NCBI RefSeq assembly: GCF_900129785.1
Contig: NZ_FSRC01000001.1
Coordinates: forward strand, 2,797,206 to 2,861,205
Direction of reading: 5' to 3'
Origin: Algoriphagus halophilus
GTDB taxonomy: Bacteria; Bacteroidota; Bacteroidia; Cytophagales; Cyclobacteriaceae
DNA: 64,000 nt
Part shown: positions 8,548 to 17,613 of the stretch, in pieces
How the letters are laid out: each line of letters opens with the position of its first letter
Numbering within the stretch: the first letter of the stretch is position 1
Position numbers and translations under genes: made by a program
Notes under the pieces: generated by a model
The model's database searches: none
What the model saw: only the letters and a program-made list of their open reading frames with translations
Told to the model about the DNA's origin: nothing

Positions 8548-9600
8548 TTAATGCTTCCAATCGTACTGATCCACTTGCTCCAAACAGGCGGTTAACAAGG
8601 AAATAGAATCCGCTATGTCTTGCTTATGTGCCATTTCAATCACTTGGTGAAGGTGTCTAGTAGGAATGGAGATGGCGCCTGCAATCGCCCCATGTTTACC
8701 CATTCGCTGAACTCCAGCGGTATCTGTTCCTCCTGCAGTTAAGATCTCAGGCTGCCAAGTAATGGATTGTTTGTTAGCGGTTTGCTTCATAAACTCCACC
8801 ATTCTGTAGTCACAAATTGTAGAAGCATCCATGATTTTTATGGCGGTTCCTTTTCCTAGCTCTGTCACTTTCTCATGAGCTTGAGCTCCCGGTACGTCAA
8901 ACGCAATGGTCGTATCTAATGCGATCCCGAAATCAGGATTGATTCCATGTGCGGCCACATTGGCACCCCGGATACCCACTTCTTCCTGCACCGTAAAAGT
9001 AGCGTAAACATCATAGGCGGGATTTTCCAATTTTTTCAAGGTTTCAATCAAGATAAATACGGCTACTCTATTATCAATGGATTTACAATTCACACAATCA
9101 CCCATTTCAATTAATTCTCGATCTCTGGTTACAGGATCCCCAATTGAAATCACTTTTTCCACCTCTGATTTAGGCATCCCCAGGTCAATGAAAAAATCTG
9201 TCGTTTTTGGAAGCTTGGTTCTCTCCTCCTGGGACATCACATGAATTGGCTTACTTCCCATAACACCTACCAAATCTTCCTTTCCATGAACGATCACCCG
9301 CTGTGCCGTCAAGGTTTTTGGATCAAAACCACCCAATGTATGGAATCTTAAAAATCCATTGTCATCGATATGCGTCACGATAAATCCAATCTCATCCATG
9401 TGGGCAGCCACCATCACTTTTTTTTGATCTGGATTTCTTTTTCCTTTCTTGATGGCGATCACATTTCCCAGGTTATCTACCTTTACTTCATCGGAAAGGG
9501 GCGTTACCAACGCTATTACCAAGTCTCTTACTCGCTTTTCGAAACCCGGTGCGCCGGCGATTTCACAAATTTCTTTTAAAAGGGATACGTTTATGTCCAT
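8548..9600 (-). CDS. M42-family metallopeptidase (glutamyl/leucyl-type aminopeptidase)
   Basis: 350 residues, the usual size for the M42 family (FrvX/CelM/YsdC). Metal and catalytic motifs are visible: AAHMDEIGF (first His/Asp), SIDNRVAVF (bridging Asp region), VQEEVGIRGA (Glu-Glu pair with the general base), ALDTTIAFD, and the terminal RHLHQVIEMAH His ligand. Such enzymes form large dodecameric cytoplasmic shells that trim peptides, with two Co/Zn ions per active site. There is no signal peptide. It is flanked by terminators on both sides, hence probably monocistronic. Confidence 0.9.
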   Translation of the reverse strand: MDINVSLLKEICEIAGAPGFEKRVRDLVIALVTPLSDEVKVDNLGNVIAIKKGKRNPDQKKVMVAAHMDEIGFIVTHIDDNGFLRFHTLGGFDPKTLTAQRVIVHGKEDLVGVMGSKPIHVMSQEERTKLPKTTDFFIDLGMPKSEVEKVISIGDPVTRDRELIEMGDCVNCKSIDNRVAVFILIETLKKLENPAYDVYATFTVQEEVGIRGANVAAHGINPDFGIALDTTIAFDVPGAQAHEKVTELGKGTAIKIMDASTICDYRMVEFMKQTANKQSITWQPEILTAGGTDTAGVQRMGKHGAIAGAISIPTRHLHQVIEMAHKQDIADSISLLTACLEQVDQYDWKH

Positions 9601-9654
9601 TTCGGTAAATCTATTTTGTTTTAAAACACTAATTTATTGATCGCTTAGATTATA

Positions 9655-9688
9655 AAAGAAAAAGGCACAAGGAATATTCCCTGTGCCT
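9655..9688 (-). terminator. Terminator after the PurF-type gene
   Basis: On the minus strand, stem AGGCACAGGG / CCTTGTGCCT (one mismatch) with an AATATT loop, followed by TTTTTCTTTT. It begins about 30 nt downstream of the stop of the preceding minus-strand gene. Confidence 0.75.
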
Positions 9689-9717
9689 ATCAATATTTTA
9701 TCAATTCTTTTAATGAA

Positions 9718-11601
9718 TTAATAAGCTCTTACTGTCTTACCTTCCATATAGTTGGCAAATGATCTATTTACCACTCTTGTACCCCCAGTAGTTGGATAAT
9801 TTCCAGTGAAATACCAATCTCCGGTATGTTTTGGAATACACTTATGAAGGTTCTCTACCGTTTGGAAAATCACTTTTACCTCAGCTTTGATATTATCTCC
9901 AGCCACAATCTGGGCTACTTTATCAGAAATCTCCTCATCTGTAAAAGAGCTATAAACATCCTTTACAAAGTTTTCATAAGAGTTTGGATCATTTAAACAA
10001 GATTCATGTACCCTATCCAACACAGATCCCATTCCTCTCTCTTTTAGTAATGCCAATGCTGCTCTGAACGCTATAAATTCCTTCATTCTAGACATATCAA
10101 TACCGTAACAATCAGGGAATCTGATTTGAGGAGCTGAAGATACGATGATGATTCTTTTTGGATTTAATTTATCCAAGGTGGTCAAAATACTTTTCTCCAA
10201 GGTAGTACCTCTTACAATACTATCATCAATCACCACTAAGGAGTCAATGCCTGGTTTTACTACCTCAAAAGTAGTATCGTAAACATTAGCCACCATGGTA
10301 TCACGATCATCGTCATTGGTAATGAAGGTCCTCAACTTCACGTCCTTACTCACCAATTTCTCCACTCTTGGGCGGAAATTAAGCAATTCATCGAGCTCAC
10401 CCATATGTGGTTTTCCTTCCAGGAACACCTCACGTCTTTTGGCACTCAGATAATCTTCTAAACCTTCAATCATCCCCAAGAAGGCTGTTTCAGCTGTGTT
10501 TGGGATGTAGGAAAATACGGTATTTTTAAGGTCGAAGTCAATGGCTTTCAAGATCTGCGGAATCAAAGCTTTCCCCAGGTCTTTCCGCTCTTGGTAGATG
10601 GCCGGATCTGTTCCTCTTGAGAAGTAAATACGTTCAAAACTACATGATTTCTTTTCTCTAGCAGGAAGGATTTCAGATTCAGCATAAGACCCGTCTTTAT
10701 TGATCACTAACGCATGTCCTGGTTTGATCTCTTGGATTGCATTAAAATCAATATTGAAAGCAGATTTGATCGCTGGCTTTTCAGAAGCTACCACTACCAC
10801 TTCCTCATCCGCATAATAATAAGCAGGACGAATTCCAGAGGGATCTCGAACCACAAAAGAGGAACCATTTCCAATCATTCCTGCCATGGTATATCCTCCG
10901 TCAAAGTCTCTACAAGACCTTCTTAAAATCCTAGCTACGTCCAATTCATTTTCAATCACATGGGTGATCTGCTCATTGGAATATTGGTGCTTATATTTAT
11001 CGAAGATTCGTTGGTTTTCCTCGTCAAGGAAGTGACCAATTTTCTCCATTACGGTTACTGTATCCGTCTTTTCTTTTGGGTGCTGTCCAAGCTGAACTAG
11101 TTTGCTAAACAACTCCTCCACATTCGTCATGTTGAAGTTACCGGCCATCACTAGGTTACGGCTTCTCCAGTTATTTTGCTTTAAAAATGGATGGCAGGTT
11201 TCAATGCTGTTCTCGCCATGGGTTCCATAACGAAGATGTCCCAACCAAACTTCACCTGTAAAGGCAATGTTTTCTTTCAACCAATCCGCATCGGTTAAGG
11301 CATCATGCCCCCCTAACTTCTTGGCTTTCTTGTACTTCTTATTGATTTTGTCAAAAATATAATTGACTGCTGAAGGCTCAATCGAACGATACCTACTAAT
11401 GTACCTAGTTCCGGGGTCCGTGCCAATCTTGATATTGGCGACACCTGCGCCATCTTGGCCTCGATTTATTTGCTTTTGCATTAAGACATAAAGCCTGTTT
11501 GCTGCGTAGGCTGCTGTTCCGTACTTATCGATGTAGTATTGAACAGGTTTGCGTAGCCTTATCATTGCTATGCCGCATTCGTGTTTGATGGCGTCACTCA
11601 T
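9718..11601 (-). CDS. Amidophosphoribosyltransferase-family protein, long form (PurF-like)
   Basis: 627 residues, well over the roughly 470-510 of standard PurF. An N-terminal class II glutamine amidotransferase domain has its nucleophile at Cys9 (HECGIAM), which in PurF becomes the N-terminus after propeptide removal, and GHLRYGTHG further on. The C-terminal half has a phosphoribosyltransferase PRPP loop, VVIDDSIVRGTT. The reaction inferred is PRPP plus glutamine to phosphoribosylamine, the first step of purine synthesis. Extra sequence (about 85-110 and 190-215, plus a long C-terminus) sets it apart. Bacteroidota often carry a long paralogue beside canonical PurF, so I leave the symbol blank. 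No other pur gene is adjacent. Confidence 0.8.
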   Translation of the reverse strand: MSDAIKHECGIAMIRLRKPVQYYIDKYGTAAYAANRLYVLMQKQINRGQDGAGVANIKIGTDPGTRYISRYRSIEPSAVNYIFDKINKKYKKAKKLGGHDALTDADWLKENIAFTGEVWLGHLRYGTHGENSIETCHPFLKQNNWRSRNLVMAGNFNMTNVEELFSKLVQLGQHPKEKTDTVTVMEKIGHFLDEENQRIFDKYKHQYSNEQITHVIENELDVARILRRSCRDFDGGYTMAGMIGNGSSFVVRDPSGIRPAYYYADEEVVVVASEKPAIKSAFNIDFNAIQEIKPGHALVINKDGSYAESEILPAREKKSCSFERIYFSRGTDPAIYQERKDLGKALIPQILKAIDFDLKNTVFSYIPNTAETAFLGMIEGLEDYLSAKRREVFLEGKPHMGELDELLNFRPRVEKLVSKDVKLRTFITNDDDRDTMVANVYDTTFEVVKPGIDSLVVIDDSIVRGTTLEKSILTTLDKLNPKRIIIVSSAPQIRFPDCYGIDMSRMKEFIAFRAALALLKERGMGSVLDRVHESCLNDPNSYENFVKDVYSSFTDEEISDKVAQIVAGDNIKAEVKVIFQTVENLHKCIPKHTGDWYFTGNYPTTGGTRVVNRSFANYMEGKTVRAY

Positions 11602-11631
11602 GGATTCTGGCGAATGTTATTTTTGATGATT

Positions 11632-11639
11632 CAAAGTTA
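11632..11639 (-). promoter_or_regulatory. Candidate -7 box for the PurF-type gene
   Basis: On the minus strand TAACTTTG fits TAnnTTTG, 30 nt before the ATG at 11601. A TTTG lies 24 nt further upstream, slightly longer than the usual spacer, so this is a moderately supported sigma-A promoter. Confidence 0.42.
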
Positions 11640-11851
11640 CTAGTTTTTAAAAGAATTTTTCTTCAAAAAAGTTCTATTTCATGATTTTAAATTTTGTGAA
11701 TAGCCCTTTTTCTTACAAAAGGCCGATTAAGCAGAAATAGCCGCGATTCAAGGAGAATATTTTGGTTCATTAGGAACAAACTGAGGGACTTTTCCCCAAA
11801 ATTATTTTTGATCTATCTCAAAAAAGTTGCTTTACGAGAATTTTAGGCGGT

Positions 11852-11867
11852 TGGCACACCCTTCGCA
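11852..11867 (+). promoter_or_regulatory. Candidate sigma-54 (-24/-12) promoter
   Basis: TGGCACACCCTTCGCA carries GG at 11853-11854 and GC at 11865-11866 with exactly 10 nt between, the invariant -24/-12 spacing. It differs from the consensus TGGCAC-N5-TTGCA at one base of the -12 element. Transcription would start near 11878, about 80 nt before the ATG of the small exported protein. An NtrC-type activator is encoded just downstream, which fits a sigma-54 promoter here. Confidence 0.6.
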
Positions 11868-11955
11868 ACTAGCAAATACAGTTCGATAATGGTCATTACG
11901 AATGAAGGAGTCCGGACTCCAACTAGTTAACTATTATTTAACTAACCCAAATAAC

Positions 11956-12276
11956 ATGATGAAAACTCTGATTTTAGTGTCTGTAATGTTATTTACTGGA
12001 GTTGCATTGGCTTCTCCACCAATTGCCCTGGAAAAAATAAACCCAAATACAGTTTCTGTCCGACAAGACAAAATGAAAATCGAACCTGAATCATTGCCAA
12101 AGGCAGTGAAAAATTCCATCGCTGAAGATGATTTGGTCAAATCTTTGCCTATTGATAAAGCATTCCAACTCACCCAGCTCGATGGAACCTTCCTCTTTGA
12201 GGTCAAATTTGATGATGGAACCGATGAACAGGTAACCAAAAAATATGATCAAGAGGGAAATGAAATAAAAGGCTAG
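11956..12276 (+). CDS. Small exported PepSY-like protein
   Basis: 106 residues from the ATG at 11956 (a second ATG follows directly, and the frame is open upstream to an ATG at 11902). A clear Sec signal peptide (MMKTLILVSVMLFTGVALAS) is followed by a mature domain of about 85 residues. The pattern LPKAVKNSI, then FQLTQLDGTFLFEVKFDDG and YDQEGNEIKG, resembles PepSY-like/DUF2874 periplasmic domains, but I cannot prove the family. It lies behind a sigma-54-type promoter, ahead of a terminator and a sigma-54 activator gene. I infer it is a regulated output or accessory of that signalling system. Confidence 0.68.
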   Translation: MMKTLILVSVMLFTGVALASPPIALEKINPNTVSVRQDKMKIEPESLPKAVKNSIAEDDLVKSLPIDKAFQLTQLDGTFLFEVKFDDGTDEQVTKKYDQEGNEIKG

Positions 12277-12295
12277 TTGTTCAATCTCCCTATAT

Positions 12296-12331
12296 TAAAA
12301 AGGCATCGTGCACTTTGCTCGATGCTTTTTT
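12296..12331 (+). terminator. Terminator between the PepSY-like gene and the NtrC-type regulator
   Basis: Stem GCATCG / CGATGC with an 11-nt loop, extended by A/T pairs, then six T residues. It sits 20 nt after the upstream stop. The regulator therefore probably has its own promoter; TAATTTCG near 12334 is a near-match to TAnnTTTG. Confidence 0.65.
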
Positions 12332-12364
12332 CGTAATTTCGCATTATTCAATGATAATGATTTC

Positions 12365-13765
12365 ATGAAGCAGATCTTATTAGTCGAAGACGACCTGACT
12401 TACTCAAGAATAGTTAAAACCTTTTTGGAGAAAAATGGGTACGCTGTTCAAACCTGCATCAAGGTAAAGGATGCACAACAGATCATGAGTTCCAATAGCT
12501 TTGATTTGATCATAGCTGATTTCCGATTACCTGATGGTACAGGTATGGAATTACTCCAATGGACCAAATCAAAATTCCCGCAGACTCAGGTCATTCTCAT
12601 CACCCACTATTCAGACATTCGTATTGCCATCAAAGCCATGAAGCTTGGTGCATTTGAATATATCACCAAGCCAATCAACCCAGATGAGTTGTTGGCAACC
12701 GTGAAAGAGTCTCTTTCTGTAAAGGGGAACGAAGCCCCAAAAACTTCCTCCACTCCTCAAAAAAGTTCGGAACCAAAGGTATCCAAGGGAAGCTATGTTA
12801 TAGGAAGTTCCTCAGAGGCAGAAAAATTGGAAAAGCACATCCAGTTGGTCGCTCCAACCGATTTAAGCGTATTGGTATTGGGTGAAACTGGAACAGGAAA
12901 AGAGTTTGTCTCTCGAAGAATTCATGAGCTTTCCACCAGAAAAGACGGACCTTTCATCGCGATCGATTGTGGAGCCTTACCAAGAGAACTTGCAGGAAGT
13001 GAATTGTTTGGCCACGTAAAAGGTGCTTTTACAGGGGCTTTAGAACATAAAACGGGACATTTTGAGTCTGCAAATGGAGGAACCATCTTCCTGGATGAAA
13101 TAGGAAACTTAAGCTATGAAGTTCAGATTCAGTTATTACGTGCCATTCAAGAAAGAACCATCCGTAAAATCGGAGGCAATAAGGAAATCCAAATAGATGT
13201 GCGAATTATTGCTGCAACCAATGACAACCTGATTCTACAATCCGGGGATGGACATTTTAGAGAAGACTTATATCATAGACTGAATGAATTTACACTTCAA
13301 GCGATCCCTCTAAGAAGAAGAAAAGAAGATTTGGAGGATTTCTCTCAGCAATTCTTAGAAGAAAGTAATGCCCGACTCAACAAATCTGTCAGTGGGTTCA
13401 CTCCTGAAGTTTGGGAGATTTTCTTAGCTTATGATTGGCCTGGAAACTTAAGAGAATTAAGAAATATCATCAAAAGAGCTGTGTTGCTTACTGCAGGAGG
13501 ATTAGTGGAAAAAGATGCGCTACCTGCAGACTTGTATGAACCATCACTTCAATCAACTTCCACTTCCATGATGGGTGGAGCCTCCTCCATGGGAAATGAT
13601 TTACCCTCACCCAAAGATTATAAATCCAAATGGATCGAGCAGGAAAAGGAATTGATTCAAAAAGTCCTCAACGATACGAAATTCAATAAATCCAAAACCG
13701 CCAGAATCCTGAACATGGATCGTAAGACCTTGTATAGTAAAATGGAAAAGTATGGGTTGGATTAA
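12365..13765 (+). CDS. Sigma-54-dependent response regulator (NtrC family)
   Basis: 466 residues from the ATG at 12365 (MKQILLVEDD); a GTG at 12308 would add 19 unlikely residues inside the terminator. Domains are: receiver (about 1-118) with Asp9/Asp10, phosphoacceptor Asp52 (IIADFRLPDG) and Lys102 (TKPIN); AAA+ sigma-54 activation domain (about 145-380) with Walker A GETGTGKE at 173-180, the sigma-54 contact loop GAFTGA at 220-225 and Walker B TIFLDE; and a Fis-type helix-turn-helix at the C-terminus (KSKTARILNMDRKTLYSKM). All elements needed for open-complex formation are intact. It faces a hybrid kinase gene 16 nt away, its probable partner. Confidence 0.93.
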   Translation: MKQILLVEDDLTYSRIVKTFLEKNGYAVQTCIKVKDAQQIMSSNSFDLIIADFRLPDGTGMELLQWTKSKFPQTQVILITHYSDIRIAIKAMKLGAFEYITKPINPDELLATVKESLSVKGNEAPKTSSTPQKSSEPKVSKGSYVIGSSSEAEKLEKHIQLVAPTDLSVLVLGETGTGKEFVSRRIHELSTRKDGPFIAIDCGALPRELAGSELFGHVKGAFTGALEHKTGHFESANGGTIFLDEIGNLSYEVQIQLLRAIQERTIRKIGGNKEIQIDVRIIAATNDNLILQSGDGHFREDLYHRLNEFTLQAIPLRRRKEDLEDFSQQFLEESNARLNKSVSGFTPEVWEIFLAYDWPGNLRELRNIIKRAVLLTAGGLVEKDALPADLYEPSLQSTSTSMMGGASSMGNDLPSPKDYKSKWIEQEKELIQKVLNDTKFNKSKTARILNMDRKTLYSKMEKYGLD

Positions 13766-13781
13766 GCTGAAACAAACTTAT

Positions 13782-16319
13782 TTAAGAGTAGCTCTCTGGG
13801 GCATACACCAGATCTGAGAGAGCTGCCAATAGGTTTTTCACTTCAATATCCAAGAGATTAAGGACATCTTCCATCCCGTTATGGGTACCCAACTTCAGGC
13901 TATTCTCTACCTTCCTGGCTAATTCCCCACTTGGGCTTTTAATTTGTCCAAGCCTGCTTCCTAACTGATGGCATATTTCCAAAACCTGATCCCAACGATC
14001 ATTTAGCCTTGCCTTCTTCAGTTTGGTCATGTCATTTTGAGTATCCTTGATCAAATCCTTCAAAATATCCATCAAGAGGTCCTCATCTCCCATGCAGAAC
14101 CTTCTCATATCTTTTAAGTCAAAATGATCATGCTTATCAGCATTCGGTTCCGGATTGATGGGCTGTCCTTTGGTAGCCCGGTCTGGGAATACTCTACTTA
14201 AACAAGCCACCAATGCTCTTTCTTGGAATGGTTTGAATAAGAGCTCATTGAACCCCTCTCTCATCATTTTTTCCTTTTCCTCCACAAAAACATTGGCTGT
14301 CATGGCTAAAATTGGAAGTGTTTGATAAGCAGCAATGGATCTTAAGGATTTCACAACATCAAATCCAGAAAATTCTGGCATCTGAATATCAATGATCGCC
14401 AAATCAATATCAATCTCTTCAAATTCATCTCTAAAAGTGGCTCCTCCAGGATAGGCGATCACATTGGCACCAAAGTAGGAAAAGATGGTCTCCAAATACC
14501 GAAGCCCCACTTTATCATCATCAACCAATAATACATTTTTCCCTTCCAAGTCAATGTAATTGAGTTCTTCCTGGTCAACTTCAGGTTCTTGAGCTGGGGT
14601 AGTTTCCATTGGCAAAGAGATCTTGATATTGGTTCCAACTCCCTCTTCACTCTGGGTATCAATTTCACCATTCATCAACATCACCAATCGATGTACGATT
14701 GCCAACCCAAGTCCAGTACCCCCAAATTTTCTGGAAATCGAGTTATCCGCCTGATCAAACTCTAAGAAGACTTTTTCCAGCACCTCTTTACTCATCCCTA
14801 TCCCAGTGTCCCTTATCTCCACAACTAGCTGATTTTCTGACCATTCTACAGCCACATGAATCGAACCTTCTTGGGTAAATTTAAAGGCATTTGACAAGAG
14901 GTTGTTCAGGATTTGCTTCAATCGAAGTTGATCTCCCTCTAACCATTTATCTTCAGGAAGCTTTAAGGACCAATAAAAGCCCAGCTTTTTCTCTGTTGCT
15001 TGAAGCTCATAGAATTTTTGAAGGGCACTAAATAATCGTACTGGGTCAAAAGCCGTGTATTCCAGTTTTAGCTTTCCTGCCTCCAGCTTAGAAAAATCGA
15101 GGACATCGTCCACAATTTCCATCAATGTCTGGGAAGCAAAACCGATCATTCTCAAATAAGACTGCTGGGCGGAATCTAATTCTGATTTTTCCAATACAGA
15201 TTGATATCCTTGGATCACATGCAAAGGATTACGGATCTCATGACTCATATTTGCCAAAAATTCCTGCTTGGATTTAGCCAACTGTTCTGCCTTTTGCTGG
15301 GAAATCAATAGGTTTTCTTGGTATGTTCTATTGAGTCGAATCTCTTTCAATATCGAATACACCAATAATGCAGAAGCCAACACTGCCAGAACTACCACCA
15401 ACACTAAAAAATAAGTCACATCATTGGCAAGCCCATAAGCAGCATTGTTCTGGTCATTGGATTCTTCGATCGTCCTTCTTTGTAAGGTGACCAGCAATTC
15501 CTGAATGGTTCCAACAATCTCACTTTGCTTTTGAGAAAGATCTGCCTCCAGCGTGGCCAACTTTTGTCTTTGGTAAGATTCTTCTCTATATATCCTGCTA
15601 ATAACTCCTTTGATATTGTAAAGGATGCTATCAATGGTAAATGGTTGGGTGGAATTGGTGCGGGTATTCTGCTTTTGAAGATTTCGAAGGTAGTTTACCA
15701 GTTTGTCTTCCTCTCGGGAAATTTCCTCCGGCGATACCCTACCCACTTGCAACTCCTGATTTTTGGGAAGCTCTTGTCGGGTCGCGTTTTGCTGTTCCAA
15801 TTCATCTAGGATGATATCTCTTGGACGAAGTGTGATCAAGGGCTCTGTCTCTGCATCAGCTGCTCTCCTCCGAATACCCAATTCTACCTTACGAAGTGCT
15901 TCCTGGGTAAAATTCCGATCGGCAAGATTCTTTTTTACCTCATAGAGGTCTTTGTACCCAGCCACCAAGGCAATTAAATTTTCTCGGATACTTCTAATAT
16001 TGGATTCCTCCAAGGTATCGGAAGCCCATTCATTTAACTGAATGAGTTTGGCATTCAGGGAATTCATAGTAGAATCCTGCACCCTAAAATCTCCTCCTTG
16101 GTCTACCTGTTCGATTTGGGTAATCTGAAAAATCTCCGACTGTAGCTCACTCAGTAAATTTAATTTCTGGTTGGGCTGAGCCAATTCTGCCACCGTATCT
16201 ACCAGACGATTTAGGGTATAATAAGTCAGTCCTGCCACACCAATCAAAAAGATGGCAGCAAAGAAAAATCCGATCACGACTTTTCTGGCGGTCTTGGAAG
16301 GAGGATTGACTTTTTTCAT
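13782..16319 (-). CDS. Hybrid histidine kinase (HK-REC-Hpt)
   Basis: 845 residues from the ATG at 16319, chosen over a TTG at 16340 because GGAGG lies 5 nt upstream. TM1 is about 14-36. A periplasmic, mostly helical sensor region (about 40-300) resembles four-helix-bundle sensors, and TM2 is about 301-323. HisKA follows with His360 (MSHEIRNP), then HATPase_c (NNLLSNAFKF, DTGIGM, GGTGLGLAI), a receiver with Asp644 (IIDIQMPEF), and a C-terminal Hpt-like domain with His784 (EICHQLGSRL). It can thus run a full His-Asp-His relay. The neighbouring convergent NtrC-type regulator is the likely final Asp acceptor. A DsrE-like periplasmic protein gene lies immediately upstream in the same operon. Confidence 0.92.
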   Translation of the reverse strand: MKKVNPPSKTARKVVIGFFFAAIFLIGVAGLTYYTLNRLVDTVAELAQPNQKLNLLSELQSEIFQITQIEQVDQGGDFRVQDSTMNSLNAKLIQLNEWASDTLEESNIRSIRENLIALVAGYKDLYEVKKNLADRNFTQEALRKVELGIRRRAADAETEPLITLRPRDIILDELEQQNATRQELPKNQELQVGRVSPEEISREEDKLVNYLRNLQKQNTRTNSTQPFTIDSILYNIKGVISRIYREESYQRQKLATLEADLSQKQSEIVGTIQELLVTLQRRTIEESNDQNNAAYGLANDVTYFLVLVVVLAVLASALLVYSILKEIRLNRTYQENLLISQQKAEQLAKSKQEFLANMSHEIRNPLHVIQGYQSVLEKSELDSAQQSYLRMIGFASQTLMEIVDDVLDFSKLEAGKLKLEYTAFDPVRLFSALQKFYELQATEKKLGFYWSLKLPEDKWLEGDQLRLKQILNNLLSNAFKFTQEGSIHVAVEWSENQLVVEIRDTGIGMSKEVLEKVFLEFDQADNSISRKFGGTGLGLAIVHRLVMLMNGEIDTQSEEGVGTNIKISLPMETTPAQEPEVDQEELNYIDLEGKNVLLVDDDKVGLRYLETIFSYFGANVIAYPGGATFRDEFEEIDIDLAIIDIQMPEFSGFDVVKSLRSIAAYQTLPILAMTANVFVEEKEKMMREGFNELLFKPFQERALVACLSRVFPDRATKGQPINPEPNADKHDHFDLKDMRRFCMGDEDLLMDILKDLIKDTQNDMTKLKKARLNDRWDQVLEICHQLGSRLGQIKSPSGELARKVENSLKLGTHNGMEDVLNLLDIEVKNLLAALSDLVYAPESYS

Positions 16320-16356
16320 TCTATCCTCCAAAATTACCAATAATTATTCCAAGTAT

Positions 16357-16905
16357 TTAAAATTTGAGCATTGTATATCCCTGAGGGACATAGGTAGTAA
16401 GAGTGGTCAAGGCTGAATGGGCTATTTCTATCCCTGGCCAAATATCCTTTTTGGTAAGCCCACGGGCTCTCATGGACTGTCCACATACATAGAATTCTAC
16501 GCCTGCATCCTTTAATGCTTGGTATACTTTGAGGTTAGGATTTTCTACCTGATACCGAGACTGATAGTTTTCATCCGTAGTTGCAGTAAAGATTGCTCCT
16601 CCATGAATCACAACTTTCACATGCATCTGTTCTTGCTTCACACCTGCCAAACCATGTAGATTCATTAAACGAGCAATATTATCCACCCATCTACTGATTT
16701 CTTTAGGGTTTTCCGCCCCAGTTGATAAGTCTACAATGATTTTGTAATCCAAACCTGGATCCGGACGTTCCGTCGCATCAGGAACTTCATAAATCCCTCC
16801 AAAACCTTTGACTAAAGGAAATTGTGCTTCTGATTGGGCAAATGAAACTTGGGTAATTAGCAAAAGCGCAGCTGAGAAAAGAGCTGCTCTCAATAGTAGA
16901 TTCAT
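16357..16905 (-). CDS. Exported DsrE-family protein
   Basis: 182 residues with a signal peptide (hydrophobic 4-18, cleavage probably after SFAQ). The rest is a DsrE/DsrF/YchN-like alpha/beta domain: YKIIVDLSTG strand, KVVIHGGAI strand, KVYQALKDAGVEFYVCGQSMRARGL with one conserved cysteine, then IWPGIEIAHSALTTL. DsrE-like proteins bind or relay sulfur through such a cysteine; exported versions are common in Bacteroidota and uncharacterised. It precedes the hybrid kinase gene by 37 nt on the same strand, so an accessory or ligand-sensing role for that kinase is possible but inferred. Confidence 0.78.
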   Translation of the reverse strand: MNLLLRAALFSAALLLITQVSFAQSEAQFPLVKGFGGIYEVPDATERPDPGLDYKIIVDLSTGAENPKEISRWVDNIARLMNLHGLAGVKQEQMHVKVVIHGGAIFTATTDENYQSRYQVENPNLKVYQALKDAGVEFYVCGQSMRARGLTKKDIWPGIEIAHSALTTLTTYVPQGYTMLKF

Positions 16906-17577
16906 AGGAAATTTTATTAGCCCGAAAAAGTAGGAATTTTATAGGGGAAATGGGTGGCCATTGGTGGAAATTTCTACTTAAGATTTCTAGATGAGAGTTT
17001 CTCTATTTGAAATTAATAGCCTCCCGCAAGGGCGCGTAGCCGCAAAGGGTTAATTCAAATATGAATATTCGTCCCCTGACAAACTTTTGATTACGAGATA
17101 AGCATAATCCAGAAAACTTGTATTAGTATCAACAATGCAAGCCTATCTGCCGATAGGCAGGGAAGCTCCAAAGCCGACGTGGCAATCCAGACTTACGGAA
17201 ATGAGATTGCCAAGCTCCGCTCGCAATAACGATCCAAACTGCATACCGCCAGCCTATCTTCGGAAGGCAAGCTGACCACTGACCACTGCTACTGATCACT
17301 TCCAATTGCCTTTCCCGACCTCTATCTTCCATCCTACGACCACTGTTTTTTAATTAATGGAGATTTCTCCGTCTGACCGAAATGGCTAAAAAAAACTTTG
17401 CGACTTTGCTTCTTTGCGGGAGATTTACTTTTAAAAAATGAGACCGCTTCGGCCTTTGGCCTCGCAGTGACGTTACCATCCTTTTTTCAGCTTAATCTGC
17501 AGCTTTGAGGTTAGAAAATGGCTTTAAATATTTGAAGGGCATAAACTTTCGAGGTTTTGAAAACCTTAAAGGTTGAG
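16906..17577. repeat. Long intergenic region rich in degenerate extragenic repeats
   Basis: About 670 nt without a credible gene. It holds two related palindromic units (17141-17162, with CCTATC/GATAGG arms, and 17252-17271). Two copies of a TGAGA...CTCGCARTRACG element lie at 17201-17231 and 17438-17472. A short direct repeat of GACCACT is at 17273-17287. The TGAGA...CTCGCAATGACG motif matches a dispersed extragenic repeat type seen in many bacterial genomes. Base composition is more GC-rich than neighbouring spacers. I see no transposase or target-site duplication. Confidence 0.6.
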
Positions 17578-17610
17578 CAAAAAAAAGCTCCCGAACTAAT
17601 TCGGAAGCTT
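17578..17610 (-). terminator. Terminator of tRNA-Leu
   Basis: On the minus strand, stem AAGCTTCCGAA / TTCGGGAGCTT (one mismatch) with loop TTAG, followed by seven T residues. It starts 4 nt after the tRNA 3' end. Confidence 0.85.
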
Positions 17611-17613
17611 TCG

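Larger units (their letters stand above)
11602..11955. other. Intergenic region between divergent PurF-type gene and PepSY-like gene
   Basis: About 350 nt without a gene. It holds a minus-strand sigma-A-type box near 11632 and a plus-strand sigma-54-type promoter at 11852-11867. The A/T-rich stretch between them is where an enhancer-binding protein could bind, but I see no clear dyad operator. The frame of the plus-strand gene is open from 11902, upstream of its preferred ATG. Confidence 0.5.

Noticed and set aside
16320..16340. TTG start for the hybrid kinase
   Set aside because: The ATG at 16319 has GGAGG at proper distance, and the extra residues (VILEDR) would be translated from the ribosome-binding site itself.
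16906..17577. CRISPR array or insertion sequence in the repeat-rich gap
   Set aside because: Repeats are few, degenerate and irregularly spaced; no terminal inverted repeats, transposase or target duplication are seen.
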